A stretch of DNA of 64,000 bases from Solimonas sp. K1W22B-7 (GTDB taxonomy: Bacteria > Pseudomonadota > Gammaproteobacteria > Nevskiales > Nevskiaceae): the NCBI RefSeq assembly GCF_003428335.1, contig NZ_CP031704.1:3224001-3288000 (forward strand), in the 5' to 3' direction. Positions 15,001-21,152 of the stretch are shown here, piece by piece. Within the stretch, counting starts at the first letter, position 1, and the number at the start of each line of letters is the position of its first letter. The notes beneath the pieces are model-generated. The model worked only from the letters and a program-made list of their open reading frames with translations, was not told the origin of the DNA and did no database searches. The position numbers were made by a program, and so were the translations under genes.

Positions 15001-18000
15001 TCAAACGAATCACCCGTACCCGCGGTGCTCAAGGTACCGGTCACCGTGACGCCGCCGTTGAAGGCGATGATGTCGATGCGGTCCGCCGAGATATCATCGA
15101 CGGTCACGCCTCCCGGGGGTCCGGCGAGGCCACCACCCAGCGTCACGTTGCCGTTGCCGCTGATTCCCCCCACCACCGATACAGCGCCGCGCGCCATCAG
15201 CGACAGGTCACCATCGACAGTCATGCCGGTGGTGATATCGACATCACCGATGCCCAGGCCGGAGGTGGTGCCGGTGAGGTTGCCGACCAGATTGAAGTCC
15301 GTGGAGGGACTGACGCCCTGGAAGAAGATATCTCCGCCCTGGGTCGTGATGTCGATGGTGCCGGCGGTGCCGACATCCGCAGCACCTTGCAGCTCCACGC
15401 GCGTGCTGCCGCCGAGGCCCTCGATCAAGACGCGCCCGCCGCCGGCCTCGGTGACCGTCAAGCCATTGATATCGATGTCGCTGAAGCTGCTGACATGGAC
15501 GTCGTTACCCGCACCAGCGACCCCGCGAGCCAGGATCGATCCCACGGTGATGGTGCCGCTGAGGATCTCCACCGCGTCACCGGTCGCCTGGCCGATGTTC
15601 ACGGCACTGCCGACGCTGATGTTGTCGCCGATCACCAGCAGGTCCGCACCGGCGGACAGCTGCGTGAAATTCATCGTGGCGCGGCTCTGTACGAACAGGT
15701 CGCCCGTGGCGGTCAGGGCACCGCCGCTGAGGTCGTCGGCCGTGACATTGAGATTGCCGTCGAAGTTCTGGCTGCCCAGGGCCAGGTCGGCGTTGGTCAC
15801 CAGGCTCAGCGTGCCGCTGGCACCGACATCGTAGGTGACGAGGCTGGTATTGCTGAATCCGTTATTGGCGAAGAGATAGGCCACGCCGTCGCTGGACAGG
15901 GTCAGGCCGCCGATATTGGCGAAGGCCCCGCTCCCTTCGGCGCTGATCTCGACATCCGGCAAGGACGGGCTACCGCTTCCACCGGCAAGGACGCTATTGA
16001 TCGTGATGGTGCCATTCTGGTTCTGCACCAGGACACGATCGGCGGAGGCAAGGGTAATAGACACCGAGTCCGCACTGCCACCGCCGATGCCGGCGACCAC
16101 GCTCAGGGTTCCTGCGGCGGTGGCGCCGGTCAGGCTGACGCTGCTCTGCGCTTGCAGTGTCAGGTTGCCACTGGCATCGACCGCGCCGCCGCTGATGTTG
16201 TTGGCCTCCACGACCAGGTTGCCGACGTAGTTCGACGTGGCCAGGCTGATGTTGTTGGGCCGGAAGTGCAAGGTCCCGTTGGCACCGACGTTGAAGCTGC
16301 CGGCCGCGGTGTTGGCGATGTTGTTGCCGCCAAGGAGGACATAGCCGGAGCTGTCCAGCGTCACGCTGCCGATAGTGACCGTGTTGCCCGCGTTGATGTA
16401 CACGTCGGCCACGGTGGAGCCAGGGCCCGTGCCACCGCCACCTGCGCTGATGCTGGTGGCGGTGATGTCGTCCTTGTTCGTCAGGATCACCCGATCGCCA
16501 CGAACCGACAGCACGTTGATGGCCCCGCCAGCGACATCGATATCGGCAACCCCGCCGGCAAAGATCGCGCCGCCATAGGCGCCGGCAAAGTTGACCTGGG
16601 TAGCCGCATCGATCTCCAGCGAGCCACCGACATCCAGCACGGTGCCGGGGCCGGCAATGCTGCCGACACTGCCCGTGACCGTCCCGGCACTGATCTTCAG
16701 GCTGCCGTCCACGGTGACCGAGGTGATCGAGAAGAAATTGCCCAGGTTGGTGGCGTTGGCGCTGGTCACATCCAGCATGCCGCCGCTGCCGACGTCGTAG
16801 CTGCCGCCGCGCAGGTTGACGACATCAGCGGCATCGATCACCGCCCGGCCATCGGACAGCAAGGTCAGGCCATTGAGGGTGATCGAGCCGCCGCCGGTGG
16901 TCTCGATGGAGATGTCTCCGCCCACCCCGAACCCGCCGCCCGCGGTGATCTGGATACTGCTGATACCGGTGTTGAAGGCGGACAGGTGCACGTCCTCGCC
17001 GGTGATCATGGCAAGGTTGATGCCGCCGCTGCTGGCGTTGAGGCCGGACTGGAGCGTGATGATCGCCGTCCCGGCATCGATCGACGTACCATTGATGTGC
17101 CGGCTCGCGTCGATGTCGACCGCGGCCGCGTTGGCGGCGGTGATCGTGGTGAGGTTGATGTCGGCGCTGCTAGCGCTGCTGTTGCTGATGTCGATACTGC
17201 CACCCGTGCCCGTCAGCGTGACGGCGCCAAGGTCGATGCCGGCAACACCGGAAACGGTGATATCGGAGGCAGTGATCGTGCCGGTCCCGATGGCGCCGCT
17301 GCTGCCAAAGGTATTGCTGATGACGACGGCGCCGCCCGCCGTGATATTGCCGACATTGATGTCGTCGGCGCCGGTCACGTCGAGATCGTCACCCGCCTCG
17401 AGGTCTCCGACATTGATGTCGCCGAACGCGGTACCGCCCGAGATGCGCAGGCGCCCGTCGACGCGAATGGCGTTACCCAGGTTCTGGAAGAAGATGCCGC
17501 CGTAGCTGCCGCCCCCGCTGGGATTGAAGTTGGTGAAGATGGAACCGGACGCCGGCGGGCCATCGACGAACTTGCCGCCGTTGGAGCCGGCGATGGTACC
17601 GATGCCCAGCAGCAGGCTGCCGCCGTTGCCGGCGCTCCGGCCATCCAGGGCGCCACCGTTCATCGCCGCCATCGATATGCTGTTTGTCGCCACGATCGCG
17701 ACGTCGGCACCCGATTGCAGCTGCGCCTCGATGAAATTCTCGCGAACCGTGGCGTTGGGTCCGATGGAACCCGAAGTGCCCGAACCCGCCGCGATGGTCA
17801 CATTGGTCGGATCGATCAGGATACGGCCGCCGCGGCCCACGTTGACCGTGCCGCGCACCACCAGGCTGCCGTGCCCGGACAATTCGACGAAACCGCCGAG
17901 GCGCCCGGCAGGGCCCGCGGTCGCGCTGATCAGCGAGCCTTCCGCCGTGCGTGCATCACCTTCCGCGATGAAGCGCACCATGCCGCCGTCGCCGCTGCCG

Positions 18001-18974
18001 GCGCCATCGGCACGGATCACGCCCGTCTCGGTCAGCGTGACGTCCTGCTGGCCATGCACGATGACACGGCCGCCGTCGGCATTGCCGGTGCCCGAGGCAT
18101 CCAGCGTGCCGGAGTTCTCGATGTCGCCGCCCTCGGCGGTCAGGAAGATCGCGCCGTCGCGCTCTTCCACCGAGCGCGCCGTGATCTTGCCGCTGTTGTT
18201 GATGACGTTGCCGATCAGGCTGCGCGCCACCTTGGCGTCCAGCACCACGGTGCCGCCGTTGGCGACGATCTCGCCGATGTTCTCGATGCCGGCACGGTCG
18301 GACAAGGCCGCCGCGTCGATGGAATAGCCCACCAGGCCACTGTCGTCCAGGGTCAGGGTCAGCCTGCTGCCCGAAGCCAGCAACACTTCGCCACGGTCGG
18401 CGCTGATCACGCCGGCGTTCTCGACGCGATCCGCCGCCAGCACCACGAAGCCGCCCTTGCCGGCGCGGAGGTTGCCCTCGTTGCGGATCGTGCCGGGCGC
18501 GGCCGTGCCCTGGGCGAAGACGTGACGGCCGGACATGAAGTCCTGGTTGCCGATGTCCAGCGTCGAGGCCACCAGGCCACCGACATCGACACGCGAACCG
18601 GCGCCGAACATCACGCCCTGCGGGTTGATGATGAAGACGCGGCCGTTGGCGCTGACGTTGCCGAGAATCTCCGAGGGCAGCCCGCCGATCACGCGGTTGA
18701 GCACCGCGGCCGAGGCATTGGGCTGGTTGAAGACGACGAACTCGCTGCCGCCGACCGAGAACTGCTGCCAGTTGATGACGGCGTTCTGCGAGGTCTGGTT
18801 GATGACCGTGTTGTTCGCGGAGGGAGTGCCGATCGTGGCCTGGCCGGCCACCACACTGCCGCCGGTAGGGCCTGCCAGCGCCAGGCCTGGGACGAGCGCT
18901 CCCGCAGCCGCACCGTAGAAACGCAGGAGTCCCGGGGAAGAAAGGGGACGCAGCTTGAAGAAAGGCTTGCTCAT
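1..18974 (-). CDS. Giant filamentous-haemagglutinin-like two-partner-secretion exoprotein (TpsA type), 3' end outside window
   Basis: Start ATG at 18974 follows GGGAGAG at a normal distance; the frame stays open to the window edge, giving at least 6,324 codons. The N-terminus has basic residues, a hydrophobic stretch and a likely signal-peptidase site after LALA (about residue 34). A TPS/haemagglutination-activity domain follows, with NWQQFSVG, VLNRVIGG, SEILG and INPQGVMFG. In this family the domain is threaded through a TpsB outer-membrane pore. The rest is Gly/Asn/Thr/Val-rich beta-helix repeat sequence (for example DGLLTINGPV at the window edge), arranged in larger tandem units listed separately. 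Expected location is the cell surface or medium, as an adhesin; a C-terminal toxin domain cannot be judged because the end is missing. No TpsB gene is visible in the window. The long plus-strand ORFs across this region are codon-aligned antisense shadows. Confidence 0.93.
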   Translation of the reverse strand, partial: MSKPFFKLRPLSSPGLLRFYGAAAGALVPGLALAGPTGGSVVAGQATIGTPSANNTVINQTSQNAVINWQQFSVGGSEFVVFNQPNASAAVLNRVIGGLPSEILGNVSANGRVFIINPQGVMFGAGSRVDVGGLVASTLDIGNQDFMSGRHVFAQGTAAPGTIRNEGNLRAGKGGFVVLAADRVENAGVISADRGEVLLASGSRLTLTLDDSGLVGYSIDAAALSDRAGIENIGEIVANGGTVVLDAKVARSLIGNVINNSGKITARSVEERDGAIFLTAEGGDIENSGTLDASGTGNADGGRVIVHGQQDVTLTETGVIRADGAGSGDGGMVRFIAEGDARTAEGSLISATAGPAGRLGGFVELSGHGSLVVRGTVNVGRGGRILIDPTNVTIAAGSGTSGSIGPNATVRENFIEAQLQSGADVAIVATNSISMAAMNGGALDGRSAGNGGSLLLGIGTIAGSNGGKFVDGPPASGSIFTNFNPSGGGSYGGIFFQNLGNAIRVDGRLRISGGTAFGDINVGDLEAGDDLDVTGADDINVGNITAGGAVVISNTFGSSGAIGTGTITASDITVSGVAGIDLGAVTLTGTGGSIDISNSSASSADINLTTITAANAAAVDIDASRHINGTSIDAGTAIITLQSGLNASSGGINLAMITGEDVHLSAFNTGISSIQITAGGGFGVGGDISIETTGGGSITLNGLTLLSDGRAVIDAADVVNLRGGSYDVGSGGMLDVTSANATNLGNFFSITSVTVDGSLKISAGTVTGSVGSIAGPGTVLDVGGSLEIDAATQVNFAGAYGGAIFAGGVADIDVAGGAINVLSVRGDRVILTNKDDITATSISAGGGGTGPGSTVADVYINAGNTVTIGSVTLDSSGYVLLGGNNIANTAAGSFNVGANGTLHFRPNNISLATSNYVGNLVVEANNISGGAVDASGNLTLQAQSSVSLTGATAAGTLSVVAGIGGGSADSVSITLASADRVLVQNQNGTITINSVLAGGSGSPSLPDVEISAEGSGAFANIGGLTLSSDGVAYLFANNGFSNTSLVTYDVGASGTLSLVTNADLALGSQNFDGNLNVTADDLSGGALTATGDLFVQSRATMNFTQLSAGADLLVIGDNISVGSAVNIGQATGDAVEILSGTITVGSILARGVAGAGNDVHVSSFSDIDINGLTVTEAGGGRVLIEGLGGSTRVELQGAADVGTAGTIDITTQGGDIFFQGVSPSTDFNLVGNLTGTTSGLGIGDVDITTGMTVDGDLSLMARGAVSVVGGISGNGNVTLGGGLAGPPGGVTVDDISADRIDIIAFNGGVTVTGTLSTAGTGDSFDRDIEVSGAGITNVAAIDLVGAGFVSLSGNGGITLPTGSYDVGGGTLTLNTQSTLNLGNFSLTGNLMASGNTGVTASAVGVTGSLGLSAVNGNVTVTGAVSAGTADGTLADIAAGFGRTVSLLGGVTADRIEVTAGGGITVGALTAGGGGNSGSRDISLFAFDTGATVSAGDILTTTPNGYVTLQGHGGVTLTGDADVGLGGTLKLTTNNGNIAMGVVTQGGNLIATTSNGGNITATGDIAGRKVTLNAAAFVGNGGISINGVSATGGTAGGIDIDAHGTGAIFIDSALTLGGAVGTIDVFGQGNVTLDGDANAGAGGTITVRSTGGFVHLGSSGTSSPVNLTGNFTAYADNGGSLSAWIASGDNVSLQLRSNGGPAADILLFDVSVNGDLTVNNASGGGTANNVVIGGIVNAGGNVTINSVRDVEVQAGASLGANDTIGIVIDAGNDVILDGPVQATAGDISIDALGDITATALIQAAGDLVMFAGSSGGAVGSMDLSALVAQRVELQIYGDLIGTGSITASANALPSTNDVNVNALNGGQILGIGNINVLGGAGKVSLYGVAGVTVTGSVAAGSSGSISIRADGGTLSLGTSLDAFSVVSGNLTGTANSGAGIYANIDTADGDVYLQMLTNIAGSYSFNASRIVADGDITLVNTFGPAFAGDISAGTLDAGGGVSITSGRNVTAGSVMAAALVDIDGGIDIAGLVDLGSVTGQRVQIGNTGDVSANLLTAQGLSSGSGDFDIDVTATGNINVAGISLTGSGGRAYLNGSSISVAGASYAVGSNATLKLVATGALFFGTDFSLVGNLDATAGQIDGGALEATDSIDLRSTGNITFIGAVTANSDFTGGPGGTLEIDGVGGTGNISLQGVSGRQVKIVNDGAISISGTVNSGTSATASPDIFVQAQAGGTLDIGGVNIGGVGEATLEGGDVNLTPGGLFSVGYGGLLEIDASGQLSFGTGVADSVNVTGALDAQADSIVGNNLRAYDTMALNATTGITLSGDASLDSAAGLLLEMHANGGNLQVGAVTGGLVQLDATGNVQTGALTARQNGSLVAPAITVDAGGTATVGLLTTTPGGAGATPGFASIHGDGGASLTGGIDLDGNLKVTADGGTIALGTITDSASITALNTAGGITSGVLNAGDVSLDASASGSINTAGIVSTGLVTLSAATGITATGTISAVGAVDIDSSFAGAGVVNLLGVSGSTVLLSNDGSISAGALTATQNGSLVAPAIDVDAGGTATVGLLTTSAAGAGFAAIHGDGGATLTGGIDLDGNLKVTADGGTIALGTITDSASITALNTAGGITSGVLNAGDVSLDASASGSINTAGIVSTGLVTLSAATGITATGTISAAGAVDIDSSFTGAGAITLLDVSGSTVAVSNDAAITVGTLTADGGAGTGSSAPLYVHTSAGAILVGGVATDVSDGHAFIRNLNGAITVNAANVGAGGGVEVRGVNGAITLGNFLQGGEVFVLGSGGAASITADTITAESIELHATGAGADVSYTQLDANTTVTLTADRGDVLGTAGEGDITAVGAINVSAGAVSGAGNIDLGDVLTTLGSATINATGGSVTLDSLSVNTNIDVDAGGSLTVNGAISNGSGVFQVDAGGNILVTGAISGAGALSDFIDIHTSGGTIDLASVTATAGGIRVGNQFAAGATNVTLSGAASAVTGSVEIAGSGDLDLQTITAGTTFVRLLADGSVDAVSIDAGTGNIDLLVMTGDVTVGTVDTSGLATVQALSGDVTLGTLSADTGVDIDAASATLNGNVTSTLGDIDVLTTGLLKAVDGTTLSAGGTTRLQSSTGQVDVDKLAGNNVDIDGAAGVILRDDANVGGNIDLRATGAAGPDVLFTNLTASGSVTVRADHGNVTASSAAAGVVLAGNSITINATNTGGTGSLNAGNVDVGNLTSTTGDVTVNGTISITTGSVTATSGTADLGNSNGALTAGSITAEVVDIDVDSATINGFIDATVGNVDIDAYNGGVALHGNVDATTGNLDIASTGDLTSDPGNILTAAAGDIILSASGGRIDVGTLEGNNITATGASGVRLRGDVDIGGNIDLHASGAIGPDVLFTNLTAGGSVTLAADHGNVVGSDGAGGGGVVLAGNSITINAYNTGGGTGNADGGNVVTGNLTSLNVAVRVQGTVSIDVDDVTAANGTVDFNSVNSVLTTGAISGSLVLIDVGSATINGDIDATVSSLAIHAYTGGVALHGDVNVTGAGSGLFIFSVGDLTSDPGNTLTSATANVLLSASAGKIDVGTLEGVNVTATGASGVRLRGDVDVSGNIDLHATGAIGPDVLFTNLKAGGSVTLAADHGNVVGSDGAGGGGVVLAGNSITINATNTGGTGSLNAGNVDVGNLTSTTGDVTVNGTISITTGSVTAAAGTANLGSSEGALTTGSITAAIIDIDVDSATINGFINATSGSVDIDAYNGGVALHGNVNAASLIDISTTGDLTSDPANVLTASAGDVTLNASSGKIDVGTLEGNSITATGANGVQLRGDVDVSGNIDLHATGTGGPDVLFTNLTAGGSVTLAADHGNVVGSDGAGGGGVVMAGTSITINATNTGGTGSLNAGNVDVGDLTAGTAAAASGVTVTGTVSIGVGNVMTGSSGTARLGSFDGALTAGSITAAIVDIDVDSATINGFINATSGSVDIDAYNGGVALHGNVNAASLIDISTTGDLTSDPANVLTASAGDVTLNASSGKIDVGTLEGSNITATGANGVQLRGDVDVSGNIDLHATGAPGPDVLFTNLTAGGSVTLAADHGNVVGSDGAGGGGVVLAGNSITINATNTGGTGSLNAGNVDVGNLTSTTGSVTVNGTNSITTGSVTATAGTADMGNSEGALTVDAITAATVDIDVDSATLNGPISGGTISIDIYTGTLDLRGVVLNATASGLSLYSRADILADGATLTAADTVILEAGYITGNGDLSAVGTTFGSGIDAGDNVDLRAQGGILTLDAATLSGGGRLIANGDVVNLVNGTTATFGGQISSDIGTTLTLSNSTLTVTTPFGTGFQFLSGGTANVSGMTFIGNTGTQITADGTGATVLSVTGSISDGTLSLTADNGGIMAGSTSATDILILGGAGVDIAGQTLTATGTSIAIYSEASISANGTVLTAEDNVILEAGYNGGAGSISLASATLTAGTDSPADNVDLRAQGGALTINNADLTGAGQLIFNGDVVSMINGTSATFGGLITSDANTALTISGSTLDGAGGFLLISDGTATIAGVGFTGGGGTQITSNGTGPSTLLVTGSTFDFTLSLTADNGGIQAGGLTATDILIDSGVGVNVNGQLLTATAGNVRLYSDVDILANNALLRATGDVTLESGSGGGGGNISLIGATVAADTDVVGGENVDLRAQGGTLTIDNSDLSGGGSLIFNGDVVIFRNGSTADFGGQITSDAVTSLTMSGGSTLNALGGFFFNVGNTVAIGGVTFTGGGASQITVNGTAPTDELSVTNSTFDGTLSLTADNARIEAGMLEATSLTFNGAVVDINNNLLEATAGGISITSDTNILAANSTLMSTEDVTLSAAAGNVDLSGANVTIAGGSPFATIGITVGGTLNLTNATLIAPGSFTASVDNILLTGADLDFGGDLQLTDNAGDFDLTGLSLSGGTLTLTSTAGSLLGTASLLESTTGGVFLTALLDVNLPAQLVSAASQVSITAGSSFPGGGPAGNVNLAGGVVDGGSGNVGIFAQGGTLTVSTILTSAFATVQAFDSDVTLDSLDADGGIEVDAGGLLTINGTVDAANGNIGLDAGTGVLVSGNITGADDAFENIDIHTASGLIDLQGVTATGGGIRIGDQFGGATTLIQTGALSALNGSVHVISSVGALDLLTVVAGTDIDLRAGTALDVTSVDAGGNIELHAAAGTLTADSVMALGFTTIQGLGGDVTLGSLTVDGGVNVDTDSLLTINGAVNAVSGVNSNVILGAGSGILVNGDISGAGNSVNIVDVHTVTGTITLNDVTATNGSIRIGDQFGGASTLIQTGALSALNGFIDVQSNVGAVDLPTVTAGTGVTLLAGTTLDVTSVDAGIGNATLSATAGDLTIGSVTTSGFATVQAFGGDVMLNSLDADGGIEVDAGGLLTINATVDAATGNIGLDAGTGVLVSGNIAGADDAFENIDIHTVGGLIDLQGVTATGGGIRIGNQFGGGATNITLAGPASAVGGFVDIQADGLIDLPSVMAGTGATLRAGTTLDVTSVDAGAGDVELRTAAGNLTIGTIAASGFATIQGFGGNILLDSLRADGGIDLDTDGLLTINSAVDAANGNIGLDAGGDILVLGNISGADDTFESIDVHTAGGAITLQDVTAGGGIRIGNQFATGATNVITQDLSAVTGSVDVRGSGLINLQTVGAGTGVTLLAGTTLDVTSVAAGTGSIDLRTAAGDLTAGSVAGGGFATIQGFGGDIVLGSLRGDGGINVDTDGLLTINGPVNAANGGIALDGGTGVQVNGNISGAGASFQIIDVHTAAGTIDLQGVTATGGSIRIGNQFGGGGADITVTGAISAVGGGVDIRDSGFLDLQTVVGGNGILLVSGDTLDVVGNLVAGNGGVTVQAGNGPLVLADVIAGNGSLDIRTTSGLISADTVSATQQATIQGFGGDVTLGSLTGDGRIDLDTDGLLTINGPVNSIGGSIALDGGTGVQVNGAISGAGASFQVIDVHTVTGTIGLQGVTATGGSIRIGNQFGGNASDITLSGAASALNGGVAIQGSGFLDLQAVVGGNGISLISGDTLDVVGNLVAGNGGVTVQAGNGPLVLADVIAGNGSLDIRTTSGLISADTVSATQQATIQGFGGDVTLGSLTGDGRIDLDTDGLLTINGPVNSIGGSIALDGGTGVQVNGAISGAGASFQVIDVHTVTGTIGLQGVTATGGSIRIGNQFGGNASDITLSGAASALNGGVAIQGSGFLDLQAVVGGNGISLISGDTLDVVGNLVAGNGGVTVQAGNGPLVLADVIAGNGSLDIRTTSGLISADTVSATGFATIQGFGGGVTLDNLTADGGIDLDTDGLLTINGP
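12..3900 (-). repeat. Tandem internal repeat array 1 of the giant adhesin (507-579 bp units)
   Basis: The anchor gatcgtgagc/gatcgtcagc (plus strand) recurs at 12, 591, 1170, 1749, 2256, 2769, 3291 and 3801. The first three intervals are exactly 579 bp (193 codons); later ones are 507, 513, 522 and 510 bp, all multiples of three. Units 1 and 2 look identical from about 112 to 590 and 691 to 1169. Units 2 and 3 are nearly identical over their first ~270 bp, then diverge. This looks like recent duplication or gene conversion within the beta-helix shaft. The array probably continues beyond the left edge. Confidence 0.9.
6701..9411 (-). repeat. Tandem internal repeat array 2 of the giant adhesin (about 666-681 bp units)
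   Basis: The block cgtcggagccgacgacgttg (plus strand) recurs at 6701, 7382, 8048 and 8726 (spacings 681, 666, 678 bp, all multiples of three). A diverged fifth copy follows near 9400. Each unit encodes about 222-227 residues of beta-helix sequence. Neighbouring units share long identical stretches, such as the segment beginning gccagcgtgac and gtcaggttggtgaagagcacgtc. Confidence 0.85.
10873..11898 (-). repeat. Internal repeat pair 3 of the giant adhesin (513 bp unit, two copies)
   Basis: The copies start at 10873 and 11386, exactly 513 bp (171 codons) apart. The best-conserved part is the run from ctggagtcgatatcgacc (10921 and 11434) through cgtggccgtgatgcccgtgg. This unit type differs from arrays 1 and 2, so the shaft was built by separate duplication events. 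Confidence 0.8.
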
Positions 18975-19094
18975 GAAGCTCTCCCTACATCCAGACGGCC
19001 GTGTGGCGGCTCTTTGCGCTGCAAAACAAGCAATAGGTCGGTGAGGCCCCCGTCATTCCAGGTTTGAATGACTGCCTCGCACGATCTCGATTTG

Positions 19095-19123
19095 ACTCTA
19101 GGCGGAGGTTAAACCCCCGTCAA
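19095..19123 (-). promoter_or_regulatory. Near-consensus sigma70 promoter of the giant adhesin gene
   Basis: On the minus strand TTGACG (19123-19118) is followed by a 17-bp spacer and TAGAGT (19100-19095). That gives a leader of roughly 115 nt before the ATG at 18974. It is the only good promoter-like pair seen in the 211-bp gap between the sulfotransferase and the adhesin, so the adhesin probably has its own transcription unit. Confidence 0.6.
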
Positions 19124-19185
19124 CGCTTAATTTTTGACGTACTTCACAGCCTTGTGACGGTATCGCCCACCCCCTGTTCCGGGGG

Positions 19186-20274
19186 TTACCAGGCTTCCAT
19201 CATCTGATCGACCGGAAAAGGCAGCTGCACCCGCTCCCAGACCGCCGCCACCCGCTCGATCACCGGCTGCGCGCGCTGCATCCATTCCGGGTGCTTTTCC
19301 CGGGCAGCGGCGAAGACCTTGAACTCCCCCGGCTGGGCCCGGCTGCCATAGCGCCGGTGGAAGCCGTCGGCCATGTCTTCCAGCCGCTGCTTGCCGTAGA
19401 CCACCACCTTGAGGTCGCGGTTGGCGGAAAGGCCGGTGGTGGCGATGTACAGGTGGTACTGCTCCCAATAGCGCAGGTAGACGTCAAAATAGTCCATTTG
19501 CGCAAGCATTTCGCCGGAGATGCCGACATATGCAAGATCCCGCCGGCACCATTCCTCGATGTTGGAGCGCAGCGCGAAGCGGCCGTTGGCCGGCAGGCCG
19601 CCCGACTTCTCGTAGGTCGAGATGCAGGAGGCCACCGGGTGGCGCAGCGTCACGATGTGCTCCACCGCCTCGCCCAGCACGCGGTGGAAGAAGCCGCCGG
19701 CGTAGATGCCCTTGGTGAGCTTCTTCGGCACCACGATCTTGCCGCTATGACGCGGGCGGTGGCCGAAGAAGGCCTCCACCATCACCAGGTACTCCGCCAT
19801 CGTCTGCAGGCTCACGACCCAGGAGTTCGCCCCCTCGGTGAGCTGGAACGGACCCGCCTCGGGGAAGCCGTCGTGCGCCAGGGCGTTGTGCACCGTGCTG
19901 GGCTCAATGCCCAGCGCGCGGTACAGCTCCTTGGTCAGGTAGGAGCCGCCGGTGCGGGGGATGCCGATGACGTTGACGAAGTGGAACTTCAGCTGCAGCT
20001 CGCGCAGGGCCTGCTGGTTGCCGGACAGCAGCGCCAGCAGCCAGTGGTAGGAGCGCGCCACGGCGGCACGCCCCTGCGCATGGCCCATGACCCGTCCCGC
20101 GTCCTTGGGCGCGCGCTCCACCAGGTCGCGCTGTGCGTAATTGAGTTCCTCGGAGAGCTGGTCGCCCCATTCGTGGTTAGCGAAGGGCCGGCCGTCGACG
20201 AGGTGGGCCAGGAAATCCACGAACGCCGGCGATACCGGCAGCTCGCGATCGGTCAGCTTGAGCTCAACCCCCAT
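19186..20274 (-). CDS. Sulfotransferase family protein
   Basis: This 362-residue protein has a PAPS-type sulfotransferase layout. A 5'-phosphosulfate-binding loop IGIPRTGGSYL lies at about residues 103-113, matching the family PRSGT-like loop. A 3'-phosphate-binding segment LRHPVASCIST lies at about 210-220. The ATG at 20274 overlaps the 3' end of the upstream SapC-family gene by 11 bp, and no strong Shine-Dalgarno precedes it, so translational coupling is likely. An upstream in-frame extension to 20466 would be the shifted frame of the SapC gene and was rejected. The acceptor is unknown. Pairing with SapC and closeness to a giant surface protein hint at an envelope substrate, but that is inference. 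Confidence 0.8.
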   Translation of the reverse strand: MGVELKLTDRELPVSPAFVDFLAHLVDGRPFANHEWGDQLSEELNYAQRDLVERAPKDAGRVMGHAQGRAAVARSYHWLLALLSGNQQALRELQLKFHFVNVIGIPRTGGSYLTKELYRALGIEPSTVHNALAHDGFPEAGPFQLTEGANSWVVSLQTMAEYLVMVEAFFGHRPRHSGKIVVPKKLTKGIYAGGFFHRVLGEAVEHIVTLRHPVASCISTYEKSGGLPANGRFALRSNIEEWCRRDLAYVGISGEMLAQMDYFDVYLRYWEQYHLYIATTGLSANRDLKVVVYGKQRLEDMADGFHRRYGSRAQPGEFKVFAAAREKHPEWMQRAQPVIERVAAVWERVQLPFPVDQMMEAW

Positions 20275-21019
20275 CGTTCTGGGCGTAGTCGAGCAGGCGG
20301 GCGAAGTTCTCCAATGACAGCAGATGCGCGTAGATCGCGCGCAGTTCGCCCTTCTTGGTGAGGATCTTGAAGTCCTTGGCCTGGATTTCGGCAAGCTTCT
20401 CCTCGTCCACGCGGAACAGGCCCTGCAGGCGGCTGCGCTCGCCCTGCTTGGGCATGGCCACGGCATCGAAGGGCACCAGCAGGCCCAGCGCCTCCAGGCG
20501 GCGGGTCAGCACGCGGGTCTGCTGGCGCGCGCCCTCCATCGCTTCCAGCAGCTTGTGGGCCGTCTCCCAGGCCGGGGTCGGCTCACCGGCGGCCGTGAAC
20601 AGCGGCGTGACACTGCCCTTGGCCAGGGCCTCCGGGTCCACGCAGACCAGGCGCTGAGTCCCCTCGCCTTCCTTCGCCGGCAGTTCGGCGATGCAGAAGG
20701 GATAGCGCCGGAAGTAGGCCGGCAGATAGGTGTGCGGCCGCCAGCGGCCCTTGCCGTCCACGTAGAGGTTCTGTTTGGCCTTGAGTCCCAGGATCGCCAT
20801 CGGCAGGAACTCGCCGCTCTTGGGCTCGCGCACGAAGGCGATGGGATAGTCCAGCGCCGCCTTGAAGAACTCCGCCGCATTCAGGAACACGGCGTTGATC
20901 TCCGCGCTCCAGGCGAAGCCGACATCCTTCTTCAGGCCCAGGCCAGCGTGCTTCTGCTTGTCCAGGGGCTCCACCGCTCCATACCCCGGCGGCGCGATCA
21001 GTTTTACGCTCTTGGCCAT
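20264..21019 (-). CDS. SapC family protein
   Basis: A 251-residue protein matching the SapC family. The N-terminal part places the family NA-L-EF--AA-DYPI-FV motif (about residues 42-65) before the block LGLKAKQNLYVDGKGRW, then the conserved AYFRRYPFCIAEL segment (about 101-113). The family is named after a gene of a Campylobacter S-layer locus; its biochemical role is not established. There is no signal peptide or membrane helix. The start ATG follows AAGGGAAA. It forms a two-gene unit with the sulfotransferase (11-bp overlap) and is divergent from the dihydroorotase gene across a 133-bp gap. Confidence 0.8.
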   Translation of the reverse strand: MAKSVKLIAPPGYGAVEPLDKQKHAGLGLKKDVGFAWSAEINAVFLNAAEFFKAALDYPIAFVREPKSGEFLPMAILGLKAKQNLYVDGKGRWRPHTYLPAYFRRYPFCIAELPAKEGEGTQRLVCVDPEALAKGSVTPLFTAAGEPTPAWETAHKLLEAMEGARQQTRVLTRRLEALGLLVPFDAVAMPKQGERSRLQGLFRVDEEKLAEIQAKDFKILTKKGELRAIYAHLLSLENFARLLDYAQNDGG

Positions 21020-21152
21020 GTTTTCCCTTTTAATTGGTTTGACGACGCTGGCTGAACCCCCACACTAGCCGCCCGGAGCCTCCCCCGGCAACCTGACGGA
21101 GGCTCCAAAGCGGTACCATTTCACAACGACAAGAAAGATCCTGGAGCCCGCG

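Noticed and set aside
14013-19067. Plus-strand ORF of 1,684 codons, and other long plus-strand ORFs between 10 and 18918
   Set aside because: They are aligned codon-for-codon against, or shifted from, the adhesin frame. Their low-complexity Ala/Asp/Val or Pro/Ser-rich sequence and overrun of the adhesin start region show they are shadows.
19163-19178. CCCCCTGTTCCGGGGG hairpin just after the sulfotransferase stop
   Set aside because: A 5-bp stem with no T-tract on either strand; too weak to call a terminator.
20275-20466. N-terminal extension of the sulfotransferase
   Set aside because: It is the shifted frame of the SapC gene, and the family-like protein begins at ATG 20274.
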